DNA of 64,000 nucleotides from Hexactinellida sp. DTS-2022 (taxonomy: Eukaryota; Porifera; Hexactinellida): positions 248,001 to 312,000 of the forward strand of contig JAPNXP010000003.1 in assembly GCA_028753945.1 (NCBI GenBank), read 5' to 3'. A model generated the notes under the pieces. The model searched no databases and had not been told where the DNA came from. It was given only the letters and a program-made list of their open reading frames with translations. Below are positions 55,224 to 64,000 of the stretch, piece by piece (position 1 is the stretch's first letter; each line of letters begins with the position of its first letter). A program made the position numbers and the translations under genes.

Positions 55224-56340
55224 TCACTCTCGAGCTGGGGTTATCCAGGTTATATGGCCTGTACTGCCCCCATTCTCATTCGCAGGTGGTGGGGAGTATT
55301 TGCACCTATTCAAATGTACCACGCGAGCTATCTCTACACCCGGGACCTTGAGTAGTACGTTAACTCCGCTTCTCTTCAGTACTTTCAAAGGTCCGCGGTA
55401 AACGGGCCATAGTGAATCGGTTCGCGCTTCGTCTTTACGAGTACCCAATTCCCGGATGAGATTTCGGATACTTCTGTCCCCTTTCGTAGCTCTCTTTCAT
55501 TTCTCCCTAGCTGAATCCGTGTTCGCAGCCACTCTCTCGAAAGGAGGCTGTCTCTCTCTCCTTAGATACCTCACAATACTCCCGCGGGCTCGTGAAGTAT
55601 CGGTTTCCCCAGAGGGAGGGTGACATCAACCTTTGTTGCAAACGCGTTCCGAACATGACCTCGTTAGGTGTAACACCGGTACTAGCGCTTAACTGTGCAT
55701 TGTGGATGGAACTGGTTTCCTGGAGTAATTTTGGCCAATCGGTACGGCGCATTCCTTTCTCGCGAGCTGACAACGCAAGGATTGTTTGCAAGACTGAATG
55801 CTCACCATCCCTTGGGGGTGATATGGTGTGGAATGATACTTCTGGATACCAAGCTGCTGACATGACTGTCGTGCTATATGCCCATACACGTTAGGGCGCT
55901 GGTACGAAAGAATCGTGACAGGATACCCATGCCACAAAACCACCCGAAATCTAAGGTTTTTACAATGCTCTGGCGGTTTGGTTCCTCATCGGAATAGCAT
56001 AGCCTCGATGTATTTGGAGAATAGATCTACAATATACGTCCTTTGTCCACGGTTAGTTTCGCGATGTCAAAAGCAATCGTAGCTTGGGGAAGCTCGCAAC
56101 TCAACTTGATGGGATTAAGTGGTGGTTGTTCTGGGAGTACGATCTCTTCTTCTTTAAACAAACAATATATGTACCGCTTGCACACACTCTCGGTGTCCGT
56201 ATACATGCCACGCCAATAAAATCTCATTTGAGCTCGTGAATTGTGCGTTGCATTTCTTCATAGTTTGAGCGATTAACAATTTCGGAAATCTCATCGCAAA
56301 GGAAGCTGGTATTACTATCCATTTTCGTCTAAACAAGATT
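55224..56340 (-). mobile_element. Ty3/Gypsy-like LTR-retrotransposon fossil, integrase region
   Basis: Minus-strand segments resemble, in order, an integrase zinc-binding/linker region, the catalytic core with a YHPQG-type block, and the C-terminal region ahead of the 3' end. No LTR pair was identified. The copy is broken with several breaks and looks old. It is a different copy from the fossil at 18.2 kb. Confidence 0.8.
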
Positions 56341-56739
56341 TCATTTCTAATCTTAAGGCCGAAAAACTTCTTAAGTGGCCGGAACCAACTATACCGTGAG
56401 TCTGTAGTTGCATAATTGCTTCTGCCGTCATCTCGTCGTGCCTATGTTCTTCCAATATATTCTTTGCTAAATCCGGGAACTCACTACCTTAGCCATAAAA
56501 ATATTCCCTATTCAACGTACAAACATTCCCTACAAAGTACTTACGTCGTCGTTAACCACGTTGTCTCACCTGTCAGACATCTGCTTAGCTGATGGAATGC
56601 GAGGTTCTCAGCACCCTTCCGGTACTCACTTCGTAGTTATGGGTTCGAGTTCCAGAATCCACCGGCATACTTGCTTTAGGTATCCTTCTGTTTCCTCATC
56701 CACGCAAGTGGGTTGTGTCAGTCCTAACTACGATATCCA
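56341..56739. other. Gene-free stretch between LTR fossil and Helitron relic
   Basis: Probably more decayed LTR-element sequence on the left and Helitron sequence on the right, but nothing is clear enough to assign. Confidence 0.4.
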
Positions 56740-56878
56740 CTGCTGCTAGCAAATACTTGTGGGCGCATTTATGACTAGCAGCTACATCGCAGCTATAGAC
56801 AACGGCTGCTTGACTAGCTTCGGCCGCCAGGATGCCTCCGCACAGGGCTGGAACCCCAGCTTCAGGATTCAAGGCCAG

Positions 56879-56926
56879 GTACGATCATACGTCACGTTCG
56901 CGAACATGATTACTATTATTTTGCAG
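56879..56926 (+). other. Candidate 48-bp intron in the second Helitron
   Basis: GGCCAG/GTACGATC ... TTATTTTGCAG/GAGTTTCACC. Removing it joins SFRIQGQ to FHRIGSFHPPEEAQPKF, matching FRIHGTVHHYIGQL of the first Helitron. The length is a multiple of three and the frame is open through it, so only the homology gap supports splicing. Confidence 0.6.
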
Positions 56927-57570
56927 GAGTTTCACCGTATTGGCAGCTTTCATCCACCTGAGGAAGCTCAACCAAAGTTTCCGCAGGTCTACTTTCGGGA
57001 CACCTTCACAGAACAGGCTTCAGTTAGGGGCGGACGAGGCCTCAGTCAAGAGATCATCAGAAACCTCACCCATTGTTTCCACCACAAGTTCGTGAGCTCA
57101 AGACGTCAAAGGAAATATTCTATGAGGGAAACATCGAAGAGGGAAATATCTCTACCCGGAGTTTACCCGGAATTTACCTGGAAAGCCCGGGCGGCCCGAA
57201 GGGTGTACTTTTGAATTCACGACGCCTATGCCCCGGGGAGAACACGATCGACGCTACAAACCCAGAAGGCTGCATAAGAGCCAATCCTCATAGCTAATGA
57301 GCCAACAGAGAACAGAGAATCGCTTTTCGCCTCAAGGATGGCCACCTCAAACGTATCTCCAGCTGCACCCAGGATACGACCCGCTGCAATACCCGCTGCT
57401 GTTCCCATATGGCACTGATGGCTACCACATCTACATGCAGGGGAGAAACGGGTGTAAGTAGCACAGCAGCAGTATTACTGCTTACATATGATGGTCAGGG
57501 ACGGCAACTACCTGCTACAGGGTGCGTCTCTTCCAGCAGTACTTGGTCGATGCCTGCTGCAAGATCGCGA

Positions 57571-57745
57571 GCAGCAGACCCTCAGGACCAGAGATGCAAA
57601 TGGGTCGTGACCCATGGGTCAATGGGTCATTTAGGTCACGTTTTTGGGATGGGTCAATGGGTCATGGGTCACTCCTTCGATGGGTCACATGGGTCATGGC
57701 TCATGGGTCACTGCTCGTGACCCATTTGCAGCAGACCCTCAGGAC
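57571..57745. mobile_element. GGGTCA-type MITE flanked by an 18-bp direct repeat
   Basis: GCAGCAGACCCTCAGGAC occurs at 57571-57588 and 57728-57745. Between them lie 139 bp with inverted ends (GCAAATGGGTC ... GACCCATTTG) and an array of ATGGGTCA units, closely resembling the element at 16715. It interrupts the Rep region of the second Helitron. An 18-bp flank is longer than the 8 bp expected for hAT. Confidence 0.75.
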
Positions 57746-57978
57746 GGAAGCTAGCGAGGCTCCGAGACAGGCAGCTGGCAGCAGATGGAGATTATGGCCA
57801 AGTCGTCAGAGGGTGGTGCTCCCAGCTACACACACAGGTGGGCCGAGGTACATGCATGAGAAACAGTGCGATGCCATGGCCTACGTCCGACGCATGGGAG
57901 GGCTGACTTATACATCACAATGACATGCAACCCCAAGTGGCCCGAAATTGTGGATAACCTGCTGCCAAGCAAGGAGCC

Positions 57979-58151
57979 CAGGGCCGGACTTAAGGAACTT
58001 ATGCAGGATATTTGCACCGGGACCCACACACATAAGGTCCCCCACAATAGTAATAATACTACCAATACATTCAAATTAGTATACAATAACGAAATTTCAG
58101 GACCCCCACAGATTGATTGCCCCGGGGCCCACAGATATAAATCCGGCCCTG
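57979..58151. mobile_element. hAT-type MITE in the second Helitron (173 bp)
   Basis: Perfect 10-bp inverted ends CAGGGCCGGA and TCCGGCCCTG. Flanks AAGGAGCC and AAAGATCT agree at five of eight positions, consistent with an old 8-bp duplication. Helitron homology stops before it (LLPSKEP) and resumes after it (DLQDQSELVIRGFLRNLNK). Confidence 0.8.
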
Positions 58152-58327
58152 AAAGATCTCCAGGACCAGTCAGAATTAGTTATTAGGGGTTTCCTCAGAA
58201 ACTTAAATAAATGAAATTCTTGATTAATTAAGACGCAATCGGCATCTCTGTACTCAATCGAGTACCAGAAACGTGGTATCCCTCAAGCTCACATCCTCAT
58301 CTGGCTGGACCCGGAGGATAAGATTAG

Positions 58328-58398
58328 GTGTATTCATAAAGCAAATTATCAAAACCCAACCTTTGTGATGTTAATTCCATATGCATTTCTATGTGCAG
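58328..58398 (+). other. Candidate 71-bp intron in the second Helitron
   Basis: AAGATTAG/GTGTATTC ... TTTCTATGTGCAG/GCCTTAAG separates the HUH block ending LDPEDKI from the block EIDLIISAEIPDK, which are nearly adjacent in the first Helitron. The interval is AT-rich with a pyrimidine-rich 3' end. The donor GTGTAT is weaker than consensus. Confidence 0.65.
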
Positions 58399-59021
58399 GC
58401 CTTAAGAAATTGACCTGATCATCTCTGCAGAGATCCCCGACAAGACCAATGACATGACGCTCCACAAACTGGTCCTATCTCATATGATTCACGGTCCATG
58501 CGGCACTCTAAATAGGAACTCTCCCTGCATGGTCGACGGTCAGTGTACCAAGGGTTTCCCCAATCAGTTCTCCCAATGCACAGAGCAAGGAAACGACAGC
58601 TACCCAATATACCGCCGCCGCAAACAAGATTACGGCCGCAAAACAGGCACTATAAATATGCGCCAGTATGGCCAGCAGATAGACAGGAGGTCACCAACCA
58701 GTGGGTAGTGCCATACAATCCCTTCCTGCTGCGTCAGTTCAACTGTCACATCAGCGTGGAGATTTGCAGCAGCATCAAAAGCATCTAGTCCGCACTGAAA
58801 TACGCTACGAAGGGAACGGACCCAGTAGTGTTCAACTGCAGCGCACAGAGCAGGGAGACACCAAGAGGTGTGTAGTAGCAAAGGACCACCATACAGGAAA
58901 GTACCATAGAGAGGTGGACTACGACCATGAGGAGTTAGCTATCCAGGCTGGATACCAACGACCAGCGCTAGGTGTACAAAGCATTTCTTGAAATGCTTGA
59001 GAAGGACAAGGACTCCAATAA

Positions 59022-59055
<34 letters not shown>

Positions 59056-59056
<1 letters not shown>

Positions 59057-61930
59057 CAACGGGCCAATCCTCTCCACCTCCTCGCGATTTCCCGTGGATA
59101 CACGAAGGAGAGGAACTCAGCACCACCGGCCGCTACTCCAAAAGAGGATTCAAGCTCTATAAGCCATCCAACAGAGACCCACCCAGCACCAAGCAAGCAA
59201 CCAAGCAAGCAAGAATCCCAGAAAATAATGTGTCACAACAACATAGAAAGAATTACAGACATGATTAAAGCCAACGCTTTCATCACCCATTACGCATGAA
59301 TTAGCTCTTTGAAAGAAAACAGAGATGACAGATTTCTACACAAAGACAACTGCAAATTCCTTCGCACCCCAACAGTTGAGGGGATCGAAAGCCACGACTT
59401 CATAGGAACTGAACTGGAACAAGCTGTTAGCAAACAAAAGTTACCAAGGCAGGCGGTCCTGATGAGATAGCTCCGAGATTTATCACCTTCCTCCCCACAA
59501 CAGAACGAGAAAGATTATTGGTGATAATCAACTCCTCCTGGAACCAGGGATACACACCAACATTTTGGATGAGAGCAACCATCATTCGATTCATTCTTAC
59601 ACTTGAGAAGAATAAGGATGCTGAGAAGATAGAGTCATACAGACCTGTCAGCTTAACATCATGTCTGGGAAAAGTGATGGAGAGGATGGTGGTCATGAGA
59701 CTTATGCACATTATGGTGAAGAACGGCAAACTAAGTCCGAACCAAGGCAGGCTTCAGACCCCTACACTCCACAGAAGACCAAAGTCACCAAATTGTCACA
59801 ACTGGTACACAGTGGCTTTGAAATAAACCTTCTCGGAGAACTGTCCTGGCACTGCTGGACTTCAGCAAGGCTTTCGACAAGGTTTGGAGATCTGGCTTGA
59901 TTAACAAGCTAAGAAAGCTCGGAATCCCGAACAGGATGACAACCTGGATAAGAGGGTTCCTTAGAGACCGGAAAGCCTAGTGAGAGTCGGCAATAGCTTA
60001 AGCAAGTCAAGGAAATTTGCCCAAGGAGTACAACAGGGAGCAGTGCTCAGCCCACTACTATTTATTGATTCATAAACGACGTTACAGAAAACATAGTAGG
60101 AAATGGAGGCAACACGTCAGTATGTTCGCAGAAGACATCGCGTGCTGGGCCGCGCACAGAGAGACAAAACATTAGCCACCAGTAAGGTCCAGCATGCAAT
60201 TGACAAGGTGGCAGAATGGAGCATCAGATGGAAAATGAAACTAAACCCCGACAAATGCGAATCCATACTTCTTACCCAGGACCCGGGAGAGGTGGCTGGA
60301 AGCCGAATCTCCAGATTAATGGGAAATGCCTAACGTGGAACCAAACCCTTCCTTCCGAGGAGTGACTTACGACAGGTCACTAACCTTCACCGAACATACA
60401 AAGAGAGTCACAGAAAAGATAAGAGAAGAAACAGTACTTAGTTAGCTATCCGGCACTGGCTGGGGGTGGAAACTTGCCGAGCTCAGGACGGTGTAACAGA
60501 CAATGTGCAGGCAGATCCTCGGATATTGTAGTTCTGCGTGGCAGCCTTGGCTCTCTGAAACTAACTGCGACAAACTAGAAAGAGCACAGAGGGACGCAGC
60601 TCGAGAATGTCAGGACTTCTACTGACTACCTCGGTAGAAGCGTTACAAATCGAGGCAGACCTCACATCGGTGGAGACACTCGGAATAAGAGCTCATGCAA
60701 TTGCCTGGGAGAATCCGTGAGATTAAGCGCGAACAACCCAAGGGACACTTGACTGAAAATAATCCTAGAAACAGATTAAGAAAGAAGGCCGGGTGGGCAA
60801 ACGACAGCAGAGAACGCGCAAAGGAAATGAACATCAATAAATGCAACAAGGAGGAATTAATGCTAGCGATAACTCATCCACCTTGGCTTACAGACTCCAA
60901 CCTCGCCAACGTTAACATCAACACCGATTTCGTAAAGAGAGAAACCCAGAGCTACAGGGAGAGGAGCACCGAGATCGAGAATAGTCACTTCCCATTAGAC
61001 TATCTAATATATACAGATGGCTCTGCACGCAACGGATCCACTAGGGGTGGCAGCGACTCAGTGATATGCAATGGAAACCGGGAGGAAGTGACAGTGCTAA
61101 AGATCCCGATGGACAAGCCACTGTACCTTTTACAAGGGAATTCCAAGGAATCTCTCAACTCAACATCATGCTCCAACAAACTGAAGGCCATCTCTACCTG
61201 AAGTGGATACCCGGACATACAGGAATTAAAGGAAACAGGAGGGCACATGTGGCAGCGATAGAAGCAAGTGAACTACCACAACAAGAAGTACCGGTCCCCT
61301 TCCTAGCGTGAAAAACCTCATCACCAAGAAGATTCTACACCCCAAATATGTCATCCGATCTTACATAGAGTATTCAGAACAAGAATAGACAGAAGTACTG
61401 AAAGGACATTGACAAAGAGGGAACAGACTACCATTAGACAACTCAGAACAGGTCACTGTATCAAATAGCAGAGTTACCTCCACAAAATTGGGAAAGCAGA
61501 CAGTCCGTTATGCTAGGTCTGCAAGAGCTGTCCTGATAAAGACAATCTACACTGGGCATTCTGTCCACTCATTTCACATCACTGGGTACGGTCCGCCAAG
61601 TCCAGAATCACTATGGAAGACTCAGAAAAGGTGGTAGCCTTCCTGAGAAAGGCATACCCAAACTGGATTACCTACAGGGGAGGCACTTCCTTTCGAAAAG
61701 TAGTACGGCGGAGAATTTTTCAGTATTCTAATGTGGTCCGGCGGTTCACTACCAGGTATTTGAGTGTGGTCCAACGATCATAAAATCATTAATTGGATAA
61801 GTTGTCAATTAATTGTCTGAATTCGAACAGATAGAGGTATTATAACAAAGCTGGCCATCCTTAAGTGGTACGATGTTCGCCGCACCAGCCGTACCGGGTG
61901 TGCCACCCCTGACCTAGATCAAACGCTGAC
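59056..61930 (+). mobile_element. LINE fragment with reverse transcriptase and RNase H, inserted in an (AAC)n run
   Basis: 5'-truncated non-LTR retrotransposon. Blocks in order: PDEIAPRFITFLPTTERERL with WNQGYTPTFW (59440-59570), RPVSLTSCLGKVMERMV (59640), LDFSKAFDKVW (59860), FAQGVQQGAVLSPLLF (60015), a MFAEDIACW box (60118) where active copies have FADD, and KMKLNPDKCESILLT (60235). The RNase H domain has YLIYTDGSARNGS (61000) and LKWIPGHTGIKGNRRAH (61200). A CxxC-x6-H-x3-C knuckle lies at about 61522-61570. RNase H points to the I/R1/LOA group rather than L1 or CR1. Frame changes and stops are frequent. Both flanks are AAC/CAA repeats belonging to an Asn stretch of the Helitron or to the LINE tail. 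Confidence 0.85.
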
Positions 61931-62886
61931 TCTGCAGCAACAACAACAACATGTTTCTCGATGCTCCGGGCGGCTCCGGCAAGATGTACCTCATCAACCT
62001 CATCCTCTCCAAGATCAGGTCTCAAGGAAAATCGTGCTGGCACCAGCCTCTAGCGGTATTGCTGCCACCCTCCTACAAGGCGGAAGAACTCTCCACAGCA
62101 CATTCAAGGTGCCCTGGACACACACAGGATGCACCAGCCCACCTGCCGCATTACTAGCAACTCACCCTTGGCAAAGGTCATCCGTGTGCAGCTGCCATCA
62201 TCGTGGCGAGGCGCCATGACACACAGATCAGCATTTGAGGCTGTCGATCGGATCCTGCAGGACATCACCAGTCTCAATAAACCAATGGGCGGCATTGCAA
62301 CCCTTCTCTGCGGTGACTTCAGGCAAATCTTCCTGTTGTCAAGAATGGAACAAGGGATAACATCGTCATTGCCAGTCTCAAAAACTCTCACCTGTGGAGC
62401 CAAATCAGGTAATGAGACTCAACACCAACATGAGGGCTCACCTAAGCGGCGACGAAGCAGCTACTGATTTTGCCAACCTGTGCCGCACTATCGGCGACGG
62501 CCGGATTCCATTCTCTGCAGATCCGGAAATCATCAACATCCCAACAGAACTGGGAACGTGTGTAGGCAACCTGGAGGAACTCAAGGCCGAGGTCTACCCG
62601 AACCTGGCTGCCAACAGTACCAGGCCAGAGTGGCTGGCTGAGCGAGCGTCATCTCTCCAACCAACACAAATGTCAACAGACTAGATAATAGCAATTATTC
62701 ATGTTAGTGCAAATTCCACAGATAATTGGCAATTATTTGTATAACTAATAGGTAGCAAATGGTATCGAACTAGAAAATAGTATGTGAAGAGAGCTTTTGC
62801 AAAGCTATTTATTAATTTATAGCATAAAATCATAAAATCATCACTTTTGGTGAGTAAGATAATATATAAACATTGAAGTTTATAAT

Positions 62887-63386
62887 CAAGGTTGAAACCG
62901 GCTCAACCTGATATCAGTATTCGTGAAAATGTCTGTCTTACCTGATATCAGTATTCGTGAATAGTTCTCTCACCGAATATTTATACTTGGTCAACCGAAT
63001 ATATTTGGTATTAATCACAGGCATAAAGTAAACTAATAATAGTAATACAGTAGACTCCGCTTAATCGAACACCGATTAATTGGGTCAACCAGGTTATTCG
63101 GGTCAATTGGCCAGAAACAGAACCATACAACTAGTGTATAATTACTCCGGTTAATCGGGTCAACAACTTTATTCCGCTTAATCGGGCCAAAATGACCTGA
63201 TCCCGAAGTGACCCAATTAAGCGGAGTCGACTGTTTATAAATACTTATAATATTACTCCGTTGACGAAATATATTCGTTTGCTAACCGAATTCCAAATAC
63301 TGATATTCGGAAAATAACCAAATATTGAAATATTTGGCGAATATATTTGGTCAAACCGAATATTGAACTATTCGATTGCAACCTTG
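62887..63386. mobile_element. hAT-like MITE with a nested pogo-type MITE
   Basis: Outer ends CAAGGTTGAAACCGG and GATTGCAACCTTG form an inverted repeat. Flanks TTTATAAT and GTTATAAC are alike but not identical. Inside, CGAATATATTTGGT and GATATCAGTATTCGTGAA words are repeated. Confidence 0.7.
63046..63236. mobile_element. pogo-type MITE nested in the hAT-like element
   Basis: Ends ACAGTAGACTCCGCTTAAT and ATTAAGCGGAGTCGACTGT are inverted with one mismatch. Internal TTAATCGGGTCAAC words face both ways. No transposase. Confidence 0.78.
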
Positions 63387-63654
63387 GTTATAACCAATAT
63401 TTTTGAGTGGCATAAATAATTTCACGGGCAGCCATTTGTGGAGCTCTGATCTCGCTATATAGGTTTAGTATTGGTTGATTAAAATTGCTATTAAAGTGGT
63501 TTCGATTGGAAATGTGTTCTTATTTATACCTAAGCACCCTGAGCTAGGAGCGGGAGCAAGCACCTTAACTGAGTAGCGCTCAATGCTCTGAATATTGAGA
63601 AGGTACTGTCTATTAGTTGGTTTAACTTCTGTAACATAACCATAGTACACTACT

Positions 63655-63819
63655 CAGGAGCGTAGACAAGGAATGTGGATTGGTAGGGCCCTTGGGGCCA
63701 TGCTGACAGGATTGGTAGGGCAATTCTTATATTTTTGTATTAGCTTATATGGAAAGAGTAATATTATTGGTAGGGCCATAGCCCCACCAACCCCACCGGT
63801 GCCTACACCCATGCTACTG
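63655..63819. mobile_element. Possible hAT-like MITE
   Basis: CAGGAGCGTAGACAAGG on the left and CGGTGCCTACACCCATGCTACTG on the right are loosely inverted. ATTGGTAGGGC is repeated three times inside. No clear 8-bp duplication. Confidence 0.5.
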
Positions 63820-64000
63820 AATAAGACTCTGTTCTATTAAGAAGCCTCATGGACAGTAAACATACAAATTTCGTACTTTAGGTAACATAGTATAGTACAC
63901 GCACGCTAATCCGAACCCTCTATATTCCGAACGAAAGATCCAACAATTATTATGGTTCATTAAAAAAGCTGATGATTTTCAATTGGAATTGGAATTTCTT
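63820..64000. other. Window end, nothing recognised
   Basis: AT-rich sequence. GCTAATCCGAACCCTCTATA at about 63906 resembles the interior of pogo-type MITEs, but any partner end lies outside the window. Confidence 0.4.

Larger units (their letters stand above)
56740..62695 (+). pseudogene. Second Helitron transposase, heavily decayed and invaded
   Basis: Plus-strand blocks follow Helitron order in changing frames. An N-terminal region with NPSFRIQGQ and HRIGSFHPPEEAQPKFPQVY is followed by YDPLQYPLLFPYGTDGYH near 57385 and HMMVRDGNYLL plus RLFQQYLVDA near 57500. DLYITMTCNPKWPEIV (57914) precedes the HUH block EYQKRGIPQAHILIWLDPED (58260) and AEIPDKTNDMTLHKLVLSHM with IHGPCG. The helicase has Walker A FLDAPGGSGKMYLINLI at 61954, APASSGIAATLLQGGRT, GAMTHRSAFEAVDR, LLCGDFRQI and MRLNTNMRAHL. 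Roughly 300 residues before the helicase are missing, and sequence after ISPTNTNVNRLDN (62690) is lost, including the late helicase motifs. Two MITEs and a LINE interrupt it. It is not the same family as the first Helitron. Confidence 0.88.

Overview
The window is AT-rich eukaryotic DNA made almost entirely of mobile-element sequence. It contains no confidently intact host gene. Spliceosomal introns of about 50-70 bp inside Helitron genes, a P-element/THAP transposase, a Mutator/Kolobok-like transposase with a PHD finger, many hAT and pogo-type miniature elements (MITEs) and a broken copy of the animal-type elongation factor gene SPT5 together suggest an invertebrate metazoan. A compact-intron lineage such as a sponge is possible, but that is only a guess.

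Layout. (1) 0.3-6.5 kb, minus strand: a nearly intact Helitron gene with a zinc finger, Rep HUH nuclease, PIF1-type helicase and OTU protease. It has one 62-bp intron, an N-terminal array of 23-residue repeats and a single apparent homopolymer slip after the ATG. (2) 7.0-9.6 kb, minus strand: a P-element-like THAP transposase broken by one in-frame stop and one frame change; the frame change lies at two abutting palindromes. (3) 9.6-18.2 kb: no genes, but a graveyard of MITEs, two of which keep perfect 8-bp target duplications, and a diverged direct repeat. (4) 18.2-18.8 kb: an LTR-retrotransposon fossil. (5) 19.5-21.9 kb, plus strand: one intact 797-residue DDE transposase with a C-terminal PHD finger.

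(6) 22.3-50.2 kb: a 28-kb complex array with no credible gene. It is built from 24 copies of a ~125-bp hairpin (called P1 here), nine blocks holding 36 copies of a ~57-bp unit with an 18-bp palindrome (P2), about a dozen copies of a third palindrome (P3), and two kinds of ~1 kb spacer. P1 and P2 share the word CTGTGCCGAC. The array reads in reverse at both edges and forward in the middle. A 19-bp inverted match at 18,747 and 50,374 brackets transposase plus array, so a ~31.6-kb giant DNA transposon is a testable but unproven reading.

(7) 50.8-52.3 kb: a non-autonomous Helitron carrying a nested hAT element, both with clean termini. (8) 52.7-54.2 kb: an SPT5 retropseudogene split by an insertion, followed by two MITEs. 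(9) 55.2-56.3 kb: a second LTR-retrotransposon fossil. (10) 56.7-62.7 kb, plus strand: a badly decayed second Helitron with two candidate introns, invaded by two MITEs and a LINE that carries reverse transcriptase and RNase H. (11) 62.9-63.8 kb: nested MITEs.

No host pathway can be reconstructed. What links the parts is transposition. The only genes that look able to make a near-complete protein are the first Helitron and the PHD transposase.
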